Below, in pieces: positions 1-9,106 of a stretch of DNA of 64,000 nt; within the stretch, counting starts at the first letter, position 1; each line of letters opens with the position of its first letter. The position numbers were made by a program, and so were the translations under genes. The stretch comes from UMGS172 sp045587185 (GTDB lineage: Bacteria > Bacillota > Clostridia > Oscillospirales > Acutalibacteraceae): positions 39,560-103,559 of the forward strand of contig JAZNBS010000050.1 in assembly GCA_045587185.1 (NCBI GenBank). Reading direction: 5' to 3'. The notes below the pieces were generated by a model. That model saw only the letters and a list, made by a program, of their open reading frames with translations. It did no database searches and had not been told where the DNA came from.

Positions 1-57
1 GTTGAAAGTGCCATTCGTTGCTATAAATATCTTGTTGAAATTTTAAAGAGTTTCTAA
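1..57 (+). CDS. C-terminal end of an unidentified protein (partial)
   Basis: An open frame enters from the left edge and ends at TAA 55-57, encoding 18 residues (VESAIRCYKYLVEILKSF). It is followed directly by a strong terminator, which supports it as a real gene end. The fragment is too short to assign a family; the aromatic/leucine-rich tail suggests a C-terminal helix. Confidence 0.55.
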   Translation, partial: VESAIRCYKYLVEILKSF

Positions 58-93
58 ACAAAAACCAAGCATCAAGAGATGCTTGGTTTTTGT
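58..93. terminator. Bidirectional rho-independent terminator
   Basis: Perfect 16-bp inverted repeat (58-73 with 78-93, loop AAGA) with A-rich left and T-rich right flanks. It lies exactly between the converging upstream partial gene (+) and the ABC exporter (-), so it can stop transcription from both sides. Confidence 0.9.
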
Positions 94-1830
94 TTAGGCA
101 AATTGACTGTTATATAACTCGTAATAAAAGCCTTTTTTCTTCAAAAGTTCCTTGTGATTGCCGTGTTCGATTATATTACCGTCTTTCATAACAAGTATAA
201 CGTCTGAATGTTTGATAGTTGACAGTCTGTGAGCAACAATAAAACTTGTACGGCCCTGCATAAGTCTTGAAAAAGCGTGCTGAATGTGCATTTCGGTCTT
301 GACGTCGATTGAGGACGTAGCCTCGTCAAGAATCAGCATCGGCGGTATACTAAGCATAACACGTGTGATGCACAGTAACTGTTTCTGACCTTCCGAAAGA
401 TTTCCGCCGTCCTCACCTAAATCAGTATCATAACCGTTGGGCAAACGCTTGATAAAACTGTGTGCATGGGTTGATTTCGCGGCGGCGATTATATCCTCAT
501 CGGTGGCATTTGGGTTACCCATAGTGATGTTTTCACGTATAGTGCCCGATTTAAGCCAAGTTTCTTGCAATACCATTCCGTAATTCTCACGCAGACTGTG
601 GCGGGTTACATTGCGGATATCGTTTCCGTCAACCGTGATACTGCCGTCTGTAACATCATAAAACCGCATAAGCAGATTAATAAGCGTTGTTTTTCCGCAT
701 CCCGTTGGGCCGACAATGGCAATCTGCTGACCGCTTTGAAAATTCAAGGTAATACCGTTAATCAGCGGTTTTTTCGGTGTGTATGAGAACGAAATATCGT
801 TCATTGAAACATTGCCTTGGGCATTTGGCATTTCAAAATTATCTTGGTCGGAAATTTCCTGTGGTTGCTCTAAAAAATCGAAAACGCGGTCCGCTGATGC
901 TTTGGCAGCGGCAAGTTCCGTTATAACTCCCGAAATTTCGTTAAACGGTTTGGCATATTGGCTTGCGTAACTCAACAGAATTGAAAGTGCGCCAACCGTG
1001 AATGTTGGATTTGAAATAACGGTTAATGCACCAACAAGACAGACTAAAGCGTAAATAATTGCGTTAATCATGCGCGTTGAGGGGTTAACCATTGATGAGA
1101 AGAAAGTTGCTTTAAGCGAATATTTTCTCAGTCGTTCGTTAATTTCCTCAAACTTTTCTGTAGCCTCATCACTGTGGCAGAACGCCTTAATAACCTTTTG
1201 GTTTCCAACCGTTTCGTCAATATAAGCGGTCTGTTCACCACGTGTTTCAGACTGTTTTTGGAACATAGAATAGGTTCTGTCTGATATAAATTTTGCAACC
1301 AGCAGTGAAACAGGGGTCAAAACTACAACAATAAGTGCAATTACCCAATTTATCTTGAGCATTAACACAACTGTGCCTAAAACTGTTGCAATTCCCGCGA
1401 AAAGTTGTATAAAGCCCATCAAAAGACCGTCAGAAAGTGTATCAACATCTGATATAACGCGGCTTACAACATCACCGTAAGGGTGAGTGTCAATGTAAGA
1501 TAGAGGAAGTCTCTGTATTTTTTTAAAAGATTTGCTTCTGAGGTCGTGAACAAGTGAAAAGGTCATTTTATTGTTGCAGACACTCATAAACCATTGACTG
1601 ATTGCGGCAAGACCTATTGAAAAAGAGGCCTTTATAATAATATCTAAAATCTTGGAAAAATTAACATTGCCTTTGTCCACAATGCAATCTATAGCATCGC
1701 CGATAAGCACAGGAATATAAAGAGTGAGTGCAACATTAAGTGTGGCAAGCAAAATTGATAAAATAAACACTATCTTTTGTTTGCCCAAAATTTTAAAAAG
1801 TTTAGAAAAAGTGCCTTTTTGTGTTCTCAT
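94..1830 (-). CDS. ABC exporter half-transporter, catalytically canonical subunit
   Basis: Membrane exporter subunit (578 aa) with an N-terminal six-helix ABC transmembrane domain and a C-terminal nucleotide-binding domain. Visible motifs are Walker A GPTGCGKTT, Walker B LILDEATS with the catalytic Glu, and the H-loop AHRLS; the signature is LSEGQ rather than LSGGQ. The start is the ATG at 1830 (MRTQKGTFSK), preceded by GGAGGAGATG; a longer upstream extension overlaps the previous gene and lacks an RBS. It begins one base after the stop of its partner, so the two are translationally coupled. The partner has a degenerate ATP site, so the pair probably forms a heterodimeric lipid or drug exporter (LmrCD/BmrCD/TM287-288 type). 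Substrate unknown. Confidence 0.9.
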   Translation of the reverse strand: MRTQKGTFSKLFKILGKQKIVFILSILLATLNVALTLYIPVLIGDAIDCIVDKGNVNFSKILDIIIKASFSIGLAAISQWFMSVCNNKMTFSLVHDLRSKSFKKIQRLPLSYIDTHPYGDVVSRVISDVDTLSDGLLMGFIQLFAGIATVLGTVVLMLKINWVIALIVVVLTPVSLLVAKFISDRTYSMFQKQSETRGEQTAYIDETVGNQKVIKAFCHSDEATEKFEEINERLRKYSLKATFFSSMVNPSTRMINAIIYALVCLVGALTVISNPTFTVGALSILLSYASQYAKPFNEISGVITELAAAKASADRVFDFLEQPQEISDQDNFEMPNAQGNVSMNDISFSYTPKKPLINGITLNFQSGQQIAIVGPTGCGKTTLINLLMRFYDVTDGSITVDGNDIRNVTRHSLRENYGMVLQETWLKSGTIRENITMGNPNATDEDIIAAAKSTHAHSFIKRLPNGYDTDLGEDGGNLSEGQKQLLCITRVMLSIPPMLILDEATSSIDVKTEMHIQHAFSRLMQGRTSFIVAHRLSTIKHSDVILVMKDGNIIEHGNHKELLKKKGFYYELYNSQFA

Positions 1831-1831
1831 A

Positions 1832-3553
1832 TCACATCTCCTCCTTTTCCAACTGACTACGGCATATCTCGGCGTATACATCTGAAGTTTCAAGTAATTC
1901 TGAATGTGTACCGATACCGACAGCCTCACCGTCATCAAGCACTATGATTTTATCGGCATTCATAACCGATGAAACACGTTGCGAAACGGTTATAACGGTG
2001 GGGTTCTGAGGCAAGTGGGATATTGCGTGACGCAGGTCGGCCTCGGTCTTGAAATCAAGTGCAGACGCGCTATCGTCAAGAATCAGAATTTGTGGGTTTG
2101 AGACCAAAGCACGGGCAATGCAAAGACGCTGACGCTGACCGCCCGAAAGATTTCGGCCGTTTTGTTCGATTTCGGCGTCAAGACCGCCTTTATTCTCAAC
2201 TATCTCTTTGGCTTGTGCATCTTTTAACGCCTGCCAAAGTTGCTCATCAGAGGCGGTTTTTCCGCCAAGCAAAAGATTTTCTCTGACGGTGCCTTTGAAT
2301 AGCACCGATTTCTGCAAAACAATTCCGATTAAACCCCTTAACTCCTCATCGGGATAGTTTTTGACATCCCTGCCGTTTATCGCAACCAGACCGCTTGTTG
2401 CGCCGTAAAGATGGGGGATGAGATTAACCAGAGTTGATTTTCCGCTACCAGTAGCACCGATAATTCCAATGTGTTGACCGTGCTTTGCAGTAAAACTGAT
2501 GTTTGTTAATGAAGCTTCGCCTGCACCGCAATAGGTAAATCCAACATTTTTAAATTGCAAGGCAAATCCAACGTCGGGAACAATTTTGCCATCGGTAGTT
2601 CTTTCAACAAAGTTTTCGGTTGAAAGTACGTTTTGTATCCGTGAGCCTGATGCTAATGCCTTGTTTACCGTCATTATCATATTGGCCAACTTTACAAGTT
2701 CAACAAGTATCTGAGTCATATAGTTATAAAGCGCAACAATCTGACCTTGGGTCATGTTGCCGTCATATACCCTGTGACCGCCAATCCAAATAATAAGAAT
2801 TACCGCGGCGTTAACCACAACATAGGTCAACGGATTCATTAAAGCAGATATTCTGCCGACAAACTTTTGCAATGCAGTCAGTTCCGAGTTGTTCTGCTCA
2901 AAAATGTCAACGGTATCCTGCTCTTGCCGGTAGGCGCGTATAACACGGACACCTTTTAGTGATTCACGTGTGTTGAGTGTAACACGGTCAAGTTTTTGCT
3001 GTATTTTTTTATAAAGAGGTACCGTAATTGCCATTATCACAACGACAATGACTGTGAGAATAGGAATAGAAGCAAGAAAAATGAGGGCCGATTTGGTATC
3101 GACAGTGAAGGCCATAATCATTGCGCCAAAAACAATAAAAGGTGAGCGTAAAAGTAAACGCAAACCAAGATTTACACCCGTCTGCACTGTGTTGACATCA
3201 CCGGTCATTCGGGTGATGAGGGAAGAGGTGCCAACCTTATCAAGGTCAGTAAAGTTGAACGAATTTATTTTTTTGAATAAAGCGGAACGAAGATTTGCGG
3301 CAAAACCAACCGAGGCATTGGCGGCAAAATACTGCGCAATTAAAGCGCAGGTGAAACCGATTATTCCTAAAATTGCCATCAGAATTCCGCGAGTGATTAT
3401 AAACGATTTATCGCCGTTGCCGATACCACGGTCGATAATATCGGCAACTACAAGCGGCACGAACAGTTCAAACAAAGCCTCGGTCAGTTTGGAAAACGGA
3501 CCCAAAACTGCTTGTATGCGGTATTGCTTCATATATTTTAAAAGATTTTTCAT
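1832..3553 (-). CDS. ABC exporter half-transporter, degenerate-site subunit
   Basis: Exporter subunit (573 aa), N-terminal transmembrane domain then ATPase. Walker A is GATGSGKST and the signature is canonical LSGGQ. The residue after Walker B is Asp instead of Glu (LILDDSAS) and the H-loop His is Gln (SQRVS). Such substitutions mark the non-hydrolysing site of heterodimeric exporters. They complement the downstream subunit, which has a good Walker B and H-loop but an LSEGQ signature: one canonical and one degenerate composite site. The start is ATG 3553 (MKNLLKYMK) with GGGAGA upstream; the TTG at 3565 sits on the RBS itself and is rejected. First gene of the two-gene operon. Confidence 0.9.
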   Translation of the reverse strand: MKNLLKYMKQYRIQAVLGPFSKLTEALFELFVPLVVADIIDRGIGNGDKSFIITRGILMAILGIIGFTCALIAQYFAANASVGFAANLRSALFKKINSFNFTDLDKVGTSSLITRMTGDVNTVQTGVNLGLRLLLRSPFIVFGAMIMAFTVDTKSALIFLASIPILTVIVVVIMAITVPLYKKIQQKLDRVTLNTRESLKGVRVIRAYRQEQDTVDIFEQNNSELTALQKFVGRISALMNPLTYVVVNAAVILIIWIGGHRVYDGNMTQGQIVALYNYMTQILVELVKLANMIMTVNKALASGSRIQNVLSTENFVERTTDGKIVPDVGFALQFKNVGFTYCGAGEASLTNISFTAKHGQHIGIIGATGSGKSTLVNLIPHLYGATSGLVAINGRDVKNYPDEELRGLIGIVLQKSVLFKGTVRENLLLGGKTASDEQLWQALKDAQAKEIVENKGGLDAEIEQNGRNLSGGQRQRLCIARALVSNPQILILDDSASALDFKTEADLRHAISHLPQNPTVITVSQRVSSVMNADKIIVLDDGEAVGIGTHSELLETSDVYAEICRSQLEKEEM

Positions 3554-3685
3554 AACTTCTCCCAAATCTTGTATAATAAACCTGTAATGTATAAATTATA
3601 CCAAAATCCCATTTAAAATCAAGCACAACAAAAATATATCTTCACTTTTTTGAAAAAATATGGTAATATATCATCGGTGATATAA

Positions 3686-3889
3686 ATGGAACAAAAGAAA
3701 ATAGATAGAATTTCTGAACTCACACGAATTTCCCGTGAAAGGGAACTGACCGAAGACGAACAAAAAGAACGCGCCGCATTGCGACGCGAGTATATTGATT
3801 CTTACAAAGCATCTCTTACAGGGATTTTGGATAACACTTATATCCAAAATCCCGACGGAAGCAAGCAAAAACTTAAACCCAAAAAGTAG
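3686..3889 (+). CDS. DUF896 / UPF0291 (YnzC-like) small protein
   Basis: A 67-residue, highly charged protein starting MEQKKIDRISELTRISRERELT and carrying the typical LTEDEQKER..LRREYIDSYK core of UPF0291. B. subtilis YnzC, the best-known member, is a small helical-hairpin protein linked to the SOS region; the molecular function of the family is not settled. The length is usual for the family. The gene stands alone between the ABC operon and an opposing HAD gene, with an AT-rich -10-like stretch (GGTAATATA) just upstream. Confidence 0.85.
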   Translation: MEQKKIDRISELTRISRERELTEDEQKERAALRREYIDSYKASLTGILDNTYIQNPDGSKQKLKPKK

Positions 3890-3924
3890 GGGTTATATTT
3901 TGTGAGGATTGGGTTTGACGGCTC

Positions 3925-4617
3925 TTATTTCAAACGTTTATTGTACTTTTTTATAAGTTCGGGTATCTCGGCAACGGTTTCAACCTGCAGTTCGCATTGC
4001 GGAATATCGGGTCTCGGCCAACTGCCGACTGTGTTGACATATACAGGCACATAACCTGCATTGCGTGATGCTTCAATATCGTTTATAGGATTGTCGCCCA
4101 CATACATCATTTCAGATGGGTCAAGCATCAACCATTCGGCCATCATATTGAAAGCAGTCAACTGCGGTTTTGGGCAGTTATATTGACCGCATACGATGAC
4201 TCGGTCAAAAATGTTTTCCAATCCCAGCATTTCAAGTTTTTTCTCCTGAAGTCCTGGCAAACCGTTGGTGATAAGTCCTAATTTGTAACCGTTCGACTTT
4301 AGGGTTTCTAACACAGGTTTTGTAAACGGGAAGGGAACAGCAACATTCATAAACTCGGAAAACACAAAGTCAGAATATGCTTTGCCGTCAATTTTTTTGG
4401 TGAACAGGGGTGTTTCGTTGACTATGTATTCTCGTATCTTGTCCCAACCGTAGTAAACACAACTTTTGTCGGTATTTATCATTATTTCAGCAATCTTACT
4501 GTCGGAAAGTTTTGGATTAACAGGAAGTTTTTTGCGTATTTTTTTTGCAACCTCACTCAAGGTTGCATAGCGGTCAAAAAGGGTATGGTCAAGGTCAAAT
4601 ATAACGGCTTTTATCAT
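3925..4617 (-). CDS. HAD-superfamily hydrolase (YjjG/phosphoglycolate phosphatase-like)
   Basis: A 230-residue cytoplasmic phosphatase-type protein. HAD motif I is FDLDHTLFD near the N-terminus (nucleophile Asp and acid/base Asp), motif II is LITNG, motif III the Lys of NCPKPQ, and motif IV YVGDNPINDIEAS. The helical cap between motifs I and II is that of HAD subfamily IA, which hydrolyses small phosphorylated metabolites; the substrate cannot be read from sequence. The start ATG has GGGGGGTG seven bases upstream. Monocistronic, convergent with the DUF896 gene. Confidence 0.85.
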   Translation of the reverse strand: MIKAVIFDLDHTLFDRYATLSEVAKKIRKKLPVNPKLSDSKIAEIMINTDKSCVYYGWDKIREYIVNETPLFTKKIDGKAYSDFVFSEFMNVAVPFPFTKPVLETLKSNGYKLGLITNGLPGLQEKKLEMLGLENIFDRVIVCGQYNCPKPQLTAFNMMAEWLMLDPSEMMYVGDNPINDIEASRNAGYVPVYVNTVGSWPRPDIPQCELQVETVAEIPELIKKYNKRLK

Positions 4618-4687
4618 AAGATAACACCCCCCAAAGTATGTATTTTATCTTAATTTATTTGAAAGAATTTGTCAAGGAAGTTGTGCT

Positions 4688-5269
4688 ATGAAAATAATTC
4701 TCGCGAGCAAATCTCCCAGAAGAAAAGAGATTCTTGAAAATTTGGGATTTGAGTTTGATATAATCACTGCCGATACTGATGAGTCGTCGGATATAACCGA
4801 ACCTGAGTCACTAGTGCAGGTTTTGGCAGTCAGAAAAGGCAAAGCGGTACAAAATATGCGCGGTGAACGAGATACGCTCATCATTTCTTGCGATACCGTT
4901 GTGAGTTGTGACGGCAAAATTTTAGGCAAACCTCATACACCTGAGGAAGCCAAATCAATGCTCCGTTCTCTTTCTGGCAGAAGCCACACCGTTTTAAGCG
5001 GACTTGCGTTGTTTTACAACGGAAAGACTATCTCGGGTGTTGAGAGTACCGAGGTGTATTTTGCCAATATGCCCAGTGATTTTATTGAGACTTATGTTGC
5101 GAGCGGTGACCCAATGGACAAGGCAGGCTCATATGCAGTTCAGGGCAAAACAAGTTTGTATATTGATAAGATTGACGGATGTTATTTTAATGTTGTCGGT
5201 CTGCCTGTCAGACTGCTTGCAAAACTTATGAACAACCTTGGTATAGAACTGAATGATTTAATATCTTAA
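4688..5269 (+). CDS. maf: Maf-type nucleoside triphosphate pyrophosphatase (dTTP/UTP type)
   Basis: A 193-residue Maf protein: N-terminal LASKSPRRKEIL, central SCDTVV (catalytic Asp region) and GKPHTPEEAKSML, then SGRSHTVLSGL. Family members hydrolyse non-canonical or specific NTPs (dTTP/UTP for the YhdE-like branch) to the monophosphate and are linked to septum control. Length is normal. It is followed at once by a strong terminator and is probably monocistronic. Confidence 0.9.
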   Translation: MKIILASKSPRRKEILENLGFEFDIITADTDESSDITEPESLVQVLAVRKGKAVQNMRGERDTLIISCDTVVSCDGKILGKPHTPEEAKSMLRSLSGRSHTVLSGLALFYNGKTISGVESTEVYFANMPSDFIETYVASGDPMDKAGSYAVQGKTSLYIDKIDGCYFNVVGLPVRLLAKLMNNLGIELNDLIS

Positions 5270-5280
5270 TGATTATGTTA

Positions 5281-5308
5281 AAAGGAGCCAAATTCGGCTC
5301 CTTTTTTT
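5281..5308 (+). terminator. Rho-independent terminator of maf
   Basis: AAAGGAGCC / GGCTCCTTT stem with loop AAATTC, followed by a T run, 11 bases after the maf stop. The T run overlaps the stop codon of the convergent small gene on the other strand. Confidence 0.9.
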
Positions 5309-5486
5309 AAATAATTGGCGGTTCGGGTGTTCTTCTGATTCTCGGCAACGGTGACTGGTAGGGAAAAACATCCTCACGGCTCATTATATTGTCATATTCA
5401 ACGCTGTTTTCCGAGCAGTAAACAGTATCAACGGTATCGTCGGGTTCTTTTCTAATTGGGTCAAATTTCTTCTTTTTATCTGGCAT
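5307..5486 (-). CDS. Small hypothetical protein (59 aa)
   Basis: Reading starts at ATG 5486 (MPDKKKKFDPIRKEPDD) with AAAGGAG nine bases upstream; a TTG further upstream sits on the RBS and is not credible. The protein is hydrophilic, Lys-rich at the N-terminus, acidic in the middle and Pro-rich at the end (PLPRIRRTPEPPII), with no recognisable domain, signal or membrane segment. It lies downstream of the lipoprotein gene on the same strand. Its ribosome site is buried in a long hairpin (5488-5530), which suggests translational control. Confidence 0.6.
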   Translation of the reverse strand: MPDKKKKFDPIRKEPDDTVDTVYCSENSVEYDNIMSREDVFPYQSPLPRIRRTPEPPII

Positions 5487-5487
5487 A

Positions 5488-5530
5488 ACAAACGCTCCTT
5501 TCAAACATATTGTTTGAGAGAAGCGTTTGT
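5488..5530 (-). promoter_or_regulatory. Leader hairpin masking the ribosome-binding site
   Basis: On the minus strand a 9-bp outer stem (5522-5530 with 5488-5496) and a 7-bp inner stem (5511-5517 with 5501-5507, loop of 3) are separated by a partly pairable 4x4 internal loop. The right arm contains the AAGGAG ribosome site and ends one base before the ATG at 5486. There is no T run, so it does not look like a terminator. Confidence 0.6.
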
Positions 5531-5537
5531 TTATACT

Positions 5538-7130
5538 TCAATTTTTCTTGTAAATTATTGAAAAATCAACCGTGCCGTCAACCTCTGAAAAAGCAACATT
5601 ATTGTAGTTTCCGCTAAAAATATAAGCAGTCGGAAATGAAACTATCGGAATAACCGTTGATTCGTTCGATAAAATTTCAACACATTTGCCGATAGATTTT
5701 TCGGCTTCTCTGCGGGTGGTGGATGTGTTAAGAGATTTTATAGCATTATCATAGTCATTGTTGTTAATATAAAGTCCCGAATCATAAAGTGAAAATTGTG
5801 ACAGAATTTCTGCGATATCACCGCTTAAAGGTACGAGTGCTACGGTGAAGTTTTTGGAATTCACCCTATCGAGCAACGCTTGCTCTGATGCAACTGTAGT
5901 AATATTGATGTAAGCACCCAATGTGCTTTGCCATTGAGCCACAATTTCGTTAAGAACTGTTTTTGTTCCTGCGTTTTCAACTGTCAACACGCTGATATTA
6001 GGTAATTTTTTGTCCTTAAGTTGAGTTATTGCGGTCAAAAAATCTTGCCTTGCTTTTTGTGGGTCATACTCATACGAGTATTGTTTAAAATTTACACTAT
6101 CAAGACGTTGGTTAGAAAATGTTGCATCAAAAGGTATAACATTGTCAGCCAACTGAATGTTCTTGCCCATTTTCAGTTTATACAGTTCACGGTGTATTGA
6201 CATGGCAAATGAGTCGGTCAGAAGTTTGTTGCCGCCGACTTGGGTGCTTTTGTTAAAAACAATGACATAATTTTTTTGGTATTTTACATTGACGGTATAT
6301 TCGTTTTCGTTTATACCATTGAAATCGTCAACGCTATCAACTGCCATACTTATTTCCTTGGCTTTGATACGTTGGATTGTGTTTTTGCCCGTTGTACTGA
6401 CTGAAAGGAAAATGTGTTGCGCAACCGCTCTGTTTTCATCAGGCTCTTGGCTTAATGAAAGTTTTAGGTGGCGGTTTTCGGTCCACTGTGAGGGGAAGTA
6501 GTAGCCGTTTGTGAGAATATTTTTGCGGTCAAGACCGTATTTACCCTTGCAGTTTTCAAAAAACTCACGGTTGCAAGGCATAAAAACTGCCGAGGTCAGC
6601 AAAGTCAAAAAAGTCTCATCAGGTTTTATAAGCGTTATTTCAATCGTGCGGTTATCAACTGCTTTTACACCGATTTTTGCATTCTTGTCACCGTTCAATC
6701 TTTGGGCAACGCCTGCAATATTAAGTAGTTTTTGCTGTGACGGGGAAGCGGTCATAGGGTCGGCCGCACGCGTGATGCCAAACTCAAAATCGTGGGCAGT
6801 GACAGGTGTTTCGTTATCCCATTGGGCATTTTTCAAAATAAAGGTATATGTGAGTTTGTCATCGCTGATTTTATAATTTTCGCACAGGTCAGGCACGGTG
6901 TTTCCGTCAACATCCTGCTTGAAAAGACCCCTAAAGCAGTTTCTGACAGCCAAAAGTTCGGCTTGTGACTGTGCTTTTTGCGGGTCGATGTTTTTTGGCA
7001 TCTCACTAATGCCAAAATAAATATTGAAATTCTCGTCACCGCAACCTCCTAAAGCCAAAAGAGAGGCCACAAATGTCAAGCATATCAGAAAACATATAAA
7101 CTTTTTGAAACATATTTTGTATGAAAACAT
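5538..7130 (-). CDS. Peptide-type ABC solute-binding lipoprotein (SBP family 5)
   Basis: A 530-residue extracytoplasmic protein of the OppA/DppA fold. The N-terminus has a Lys-containing n-region, a hydrophobic stretch and a lipobox LALGGC, so the mature protein is a Cys-anchored lipoprotein. The family core is visible: a query-like N-lobe (PKNIDPQKAQSQAELLAVRN, then LTYTFILKNAQWDNETPVTAHDF). The start is ATG 7130 (MFSYKICFKK), nine bases from AAAGG; ATG 7139 is too close to it. No permease or ATPase genes are adjacent, so it is an orphan binding protein. Ligand unknown, probably oligopeptides. Confidence 0.85.
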   Translation of the reverse strand: MFSYKICFKKFICFLICLTFVASLLALGGCGDENFNIYFGISEMPKNIDPQKAQSQAELLAVRNCFRGLFKQDVDGNTVPDLCENYKISDDKLTYTFILKNAQWDNETPVTAHDFEFGITRAADPMTASPSQQKLLNIAGVAQRLNGDKNAKIGVKAVDNRTIEITLIKPDETFLTLLTSAVFMPCNREFFENCKGKYGLDRKNILTNGYYFPSQWTENRHLKLSLSQEPDENRAVAQHIFLSVSTTGKNTIQRIKAKEISMAVDSVDDFNGINENEYTVNVKYQKNYVIVFNKSTQVGGNKLLTDSFAMSIHRELYKLKMGKNIQLADNVIPFDATFSNQRLDSVNFKQYSYEYDPQKARQDFLTAITQLKDKKLPNISVLTVENAGTKTVLNEIVAQWQSTLGAYINITTVASEQALLDRVNSKNFTVALVPLSGDIAEILSQFSLYDSGLYINNNDYDNAIKSLNTSTTRREAEKSIGKCVEILSNESTVIPIVSFPTAYIFSGNYNNVAFSEVDGTVDFSIIYKKN

Positions 7131-7288
7131 AATCAACATCCTTTAAATTAAAGTATAATGTTTATCTCATCAACCGTCAAGAGGATTGTTATATTATTTT
7201 ATCTGAACTAATTGCAATGAATATAAATTTTAATACAAGACGTGGAGTTTATATAATAATAAAAATTTTTAAATGTAAAGAAAAACAC

Positions 7289-7317
7289 TTGACAGATAGG
7301 TGGGCAATGTGTATAAT
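7289..7317 (+). promoter_or_regulatory. Consensus sigma-A promoter of the ylxM-ffh operon
   Basis: TTGACA (7289-7294), 17-bp spacer, TATAAT (7312-7317): a perfect housekeeping promoter 40 bases before ylxM. Confidence 0.9.
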
Positions 7318-7356
7318 AGTCGGTGTAATGAATTTTACTTTACAGAGGTGAATGTC

Positions 7357-7668
7357 TTGCCTAAGGATTTATCTGTGGTATTACTGCTTGATTATTATGG
7401 CGGACTTTTGCCTGAGAAACAACGTCGGCTTGTCGAGTATTATTACTGCGATGACCTGTCTTTAGCCGAAATTTCGGAGACTGAGCGCATCACAAGGCAA
7501 GGCGCAAGAGATGCTATCGTCCGTGCTGTTAAAAAACTTCACGGTTTTGAGGAAACGGTTGGTTTTGCAAAAAAAATAGATTCTGTCAAGCGCAGATTTT
7601 CTGATTTTGAAAATGAGCCTACCGATAAAAATAAGGCTGATTTAAAACGTGCTATTGATGAAATGTGA
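7357..7668 (+). CDS. ylxM: YlxM/UPF0122 SRP-associated helix-turn-helix protein
   Basis: A 103-residue protein with a sigma-70-region-4-like helix-turn-helix (LLPEKQRRLVEYYYCDDLSLAEI...TRQGARDAI), the hallmark of YlxM/p13. The family is encoded directly before ffh in Firmicutes and modulates the signal recognition particle in streptococci. The start is TTG 7357 (MPKDLSVVLLLDYYGGLL), six bases after AGAGGTG; longer frames run into the promoter. Its stop lies 30 bases before ffh. Confidence 0.9.
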   Translation: MPKDLSVVLLLDYYGGLLPEKQRRLVEYYYCDDLSLAEISETERITRQGARDAIVRAVKKLHGFEETVGFAKKIDSVKRRFSDFENEPTDKNKADLKRAIDEM

Positions 7669-7698
7669 TAAATATAAAAGTGTGAAAGGGTGAGATTT

Positions 7699-9054
7699 TT
7701 GGCATTTGAAGGTTTGTCCGATAAACTTGCTGCGGCTTTTAAAAAACTCCGCTCAAGAGGTAAATTGACCGAGAGTGATCTTAAAGACGCTATGCGAGAA
7801 GTGCGTTTGGCTTTGCTTGAAGCCGATGTAAACTATAAGGTTGCCAAGGATTTTACCAACACTGTTGTTGAAAAAAGTATCGGTCAAAAGGTTATGGAAA
7901 GCCTTACTCCTGCACAGATGGTCATTAAGATTGTCCGTGATGAATTGACCGAACTTATGGGCGGCGAGGGTGCAAGACTGCAATTTGCATCAAAGATACC
8001 CACTGTTATTCTTATGTGCGGTTTGCAAGGTTCAGGTAAAACCACCCACAGTGCCAAGTTGGCCAAACGTTTGAAATCTCAAGGGCACCGACCTATGTTA
8101 GTCGGATGTGATATATACCGTCCTGCCGCAATCGAGCAGTTAAAGGTACTTGGTGAAAAGATAGGTGTTCCCGTTTTTGAAAAGGGTACTCAAAAACCGG
8201 AAAAAACTGCCGAACAAGCAGTAAAACACGCAAGAGATTACGGCAATGATTTTGTTATTCTTGACACCGCGGGACGTTTGCATATAGATACCGAACTTAT
8301 GGATGAACTTAAGCGTATCTGCAAAGCAGTTGAGGTCAATGAGATTTTGCTTGTTGTAGACTCTATGGTTGGTCAGGATGCCGTAAATATTGCCAAGACC
8401 TTTAACGAAACACTTGAAATTTCCGGTGTTATTCTTACCAAACTTGACGGTGATACCCGTGGCGGTGCCGCTTTGTCGGTTAAAGCCGTTACAGGTAAGC
8501 CTATTAAGTTTATCGGTACGGGCGAAAAGATTGACGACCTTGAGGAGTTTCATCCCGACCGTATGGCATCCCGTATACTTGGTATGGGTGACGTGCTGTC
8601 TCTGATTGAGCGTGTTGAAACTCAGATTGATGAAAAGGCCGCTCTTGAGGCCGCTAAAAAACTTGAAGAAAACAAGTTTGACCTGAATGATTTGCTTGCA
8701 CAGTTCCAACAAATCAAGAAAATGGGCAGTTTGAAGCAGATATTGTCTATGATGCCTGGTGTAGGCAACAAGGTGAAAGACCTTGATATCGACGACAGAC
8801 AAATGCAAAGAATTGAAGCTATCATTACCTCAATGACTGCTAAAGAACGTGCTAAACCTGAAATTCTGAATGCTTCAAGACGCAGGAGAATAGCCGCTGG
8901 TTGCGGACAAAGAGTTGAGGATGTCAACCGTCTTATGCATCAGTATGAGCAGATGAAAAAAATGTTTAAGCAAATGAATTCCAAAGGTTCAAAAAGGCGT
9001 TTTATGAAAGGAATGCCACAGGGAATGAACCTTCCCGATGACTTTAAATTTTGA
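7699..9054 (+). CDS. ffh: Signal recognition particle GTPase Ffh
   Basis: A 451-residue SRP54 homologue that binds signal peptides and SRP RNA and docks with FtsY for co-translational membrane targeting. N domain (1-90), then the G domain with GLQGSGKTT, DTAGR and TKLDGD, then a Met-rich M domain (QIKKMGSLKQILSMMPG, QYEQMKKMFKQM). The start is TTG 7699, giving MAFEGLSDKL, which matches the family; the GTG at 7690 lies inside the ribosome site AAAGGGTG. First of a run of SRP and ribosome-maturation genes. Confidence 0.97.
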   Translation: MAFEGLSDKLAAAFKKLRSRGKLTESDLKDAMREVRLALLEADVNYKVAKDFTNTVVEKSIGQKVMESLTPAQMVIKIVRDELTELMGGEGARLQFASKIPTVILMCGLQGSGKTTHSAKLAKRLKSQGHRPMLVGCDIYRPAAIEQLKVLGEKIGVPVFEKGTQKPEKTAEQAVKHARDYGNDFVILDTAGRLHIDTELMDELKRICKAVEVNEILLVVDSMVGQDAVNIAKTFNETLEISGVILTKLDGDTRGGAALSVKAVTGKPIKFIGTGEKIDDLEEFHPDRMASRILGMGDVLSLIERVETQIDEKAALEAAKKLEENKFDLNDLLAQFQQIKKMGSLKQILSMMPGVGNKVKDLDIDDRQMQRIEAIITSMTAKERAKPEILNASRRRRIAAGCGQRVEDVNRLMHQYEQMKKMFKQMNSKGSKRRFMKGMPQGMNLPDDFKF

Positions 9055-9106
9055 TATTTGATGGAGTATCCATTAAAATATATTCTATTTACAGGAGGTG
9101 CAGATA

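Noticed and set aside
8140..8808. 222-codon frame antisense to ffh
   Set aside because: Fully inside the conserved ffh coding region on the other strand, no RBS or homology; composition shadow.
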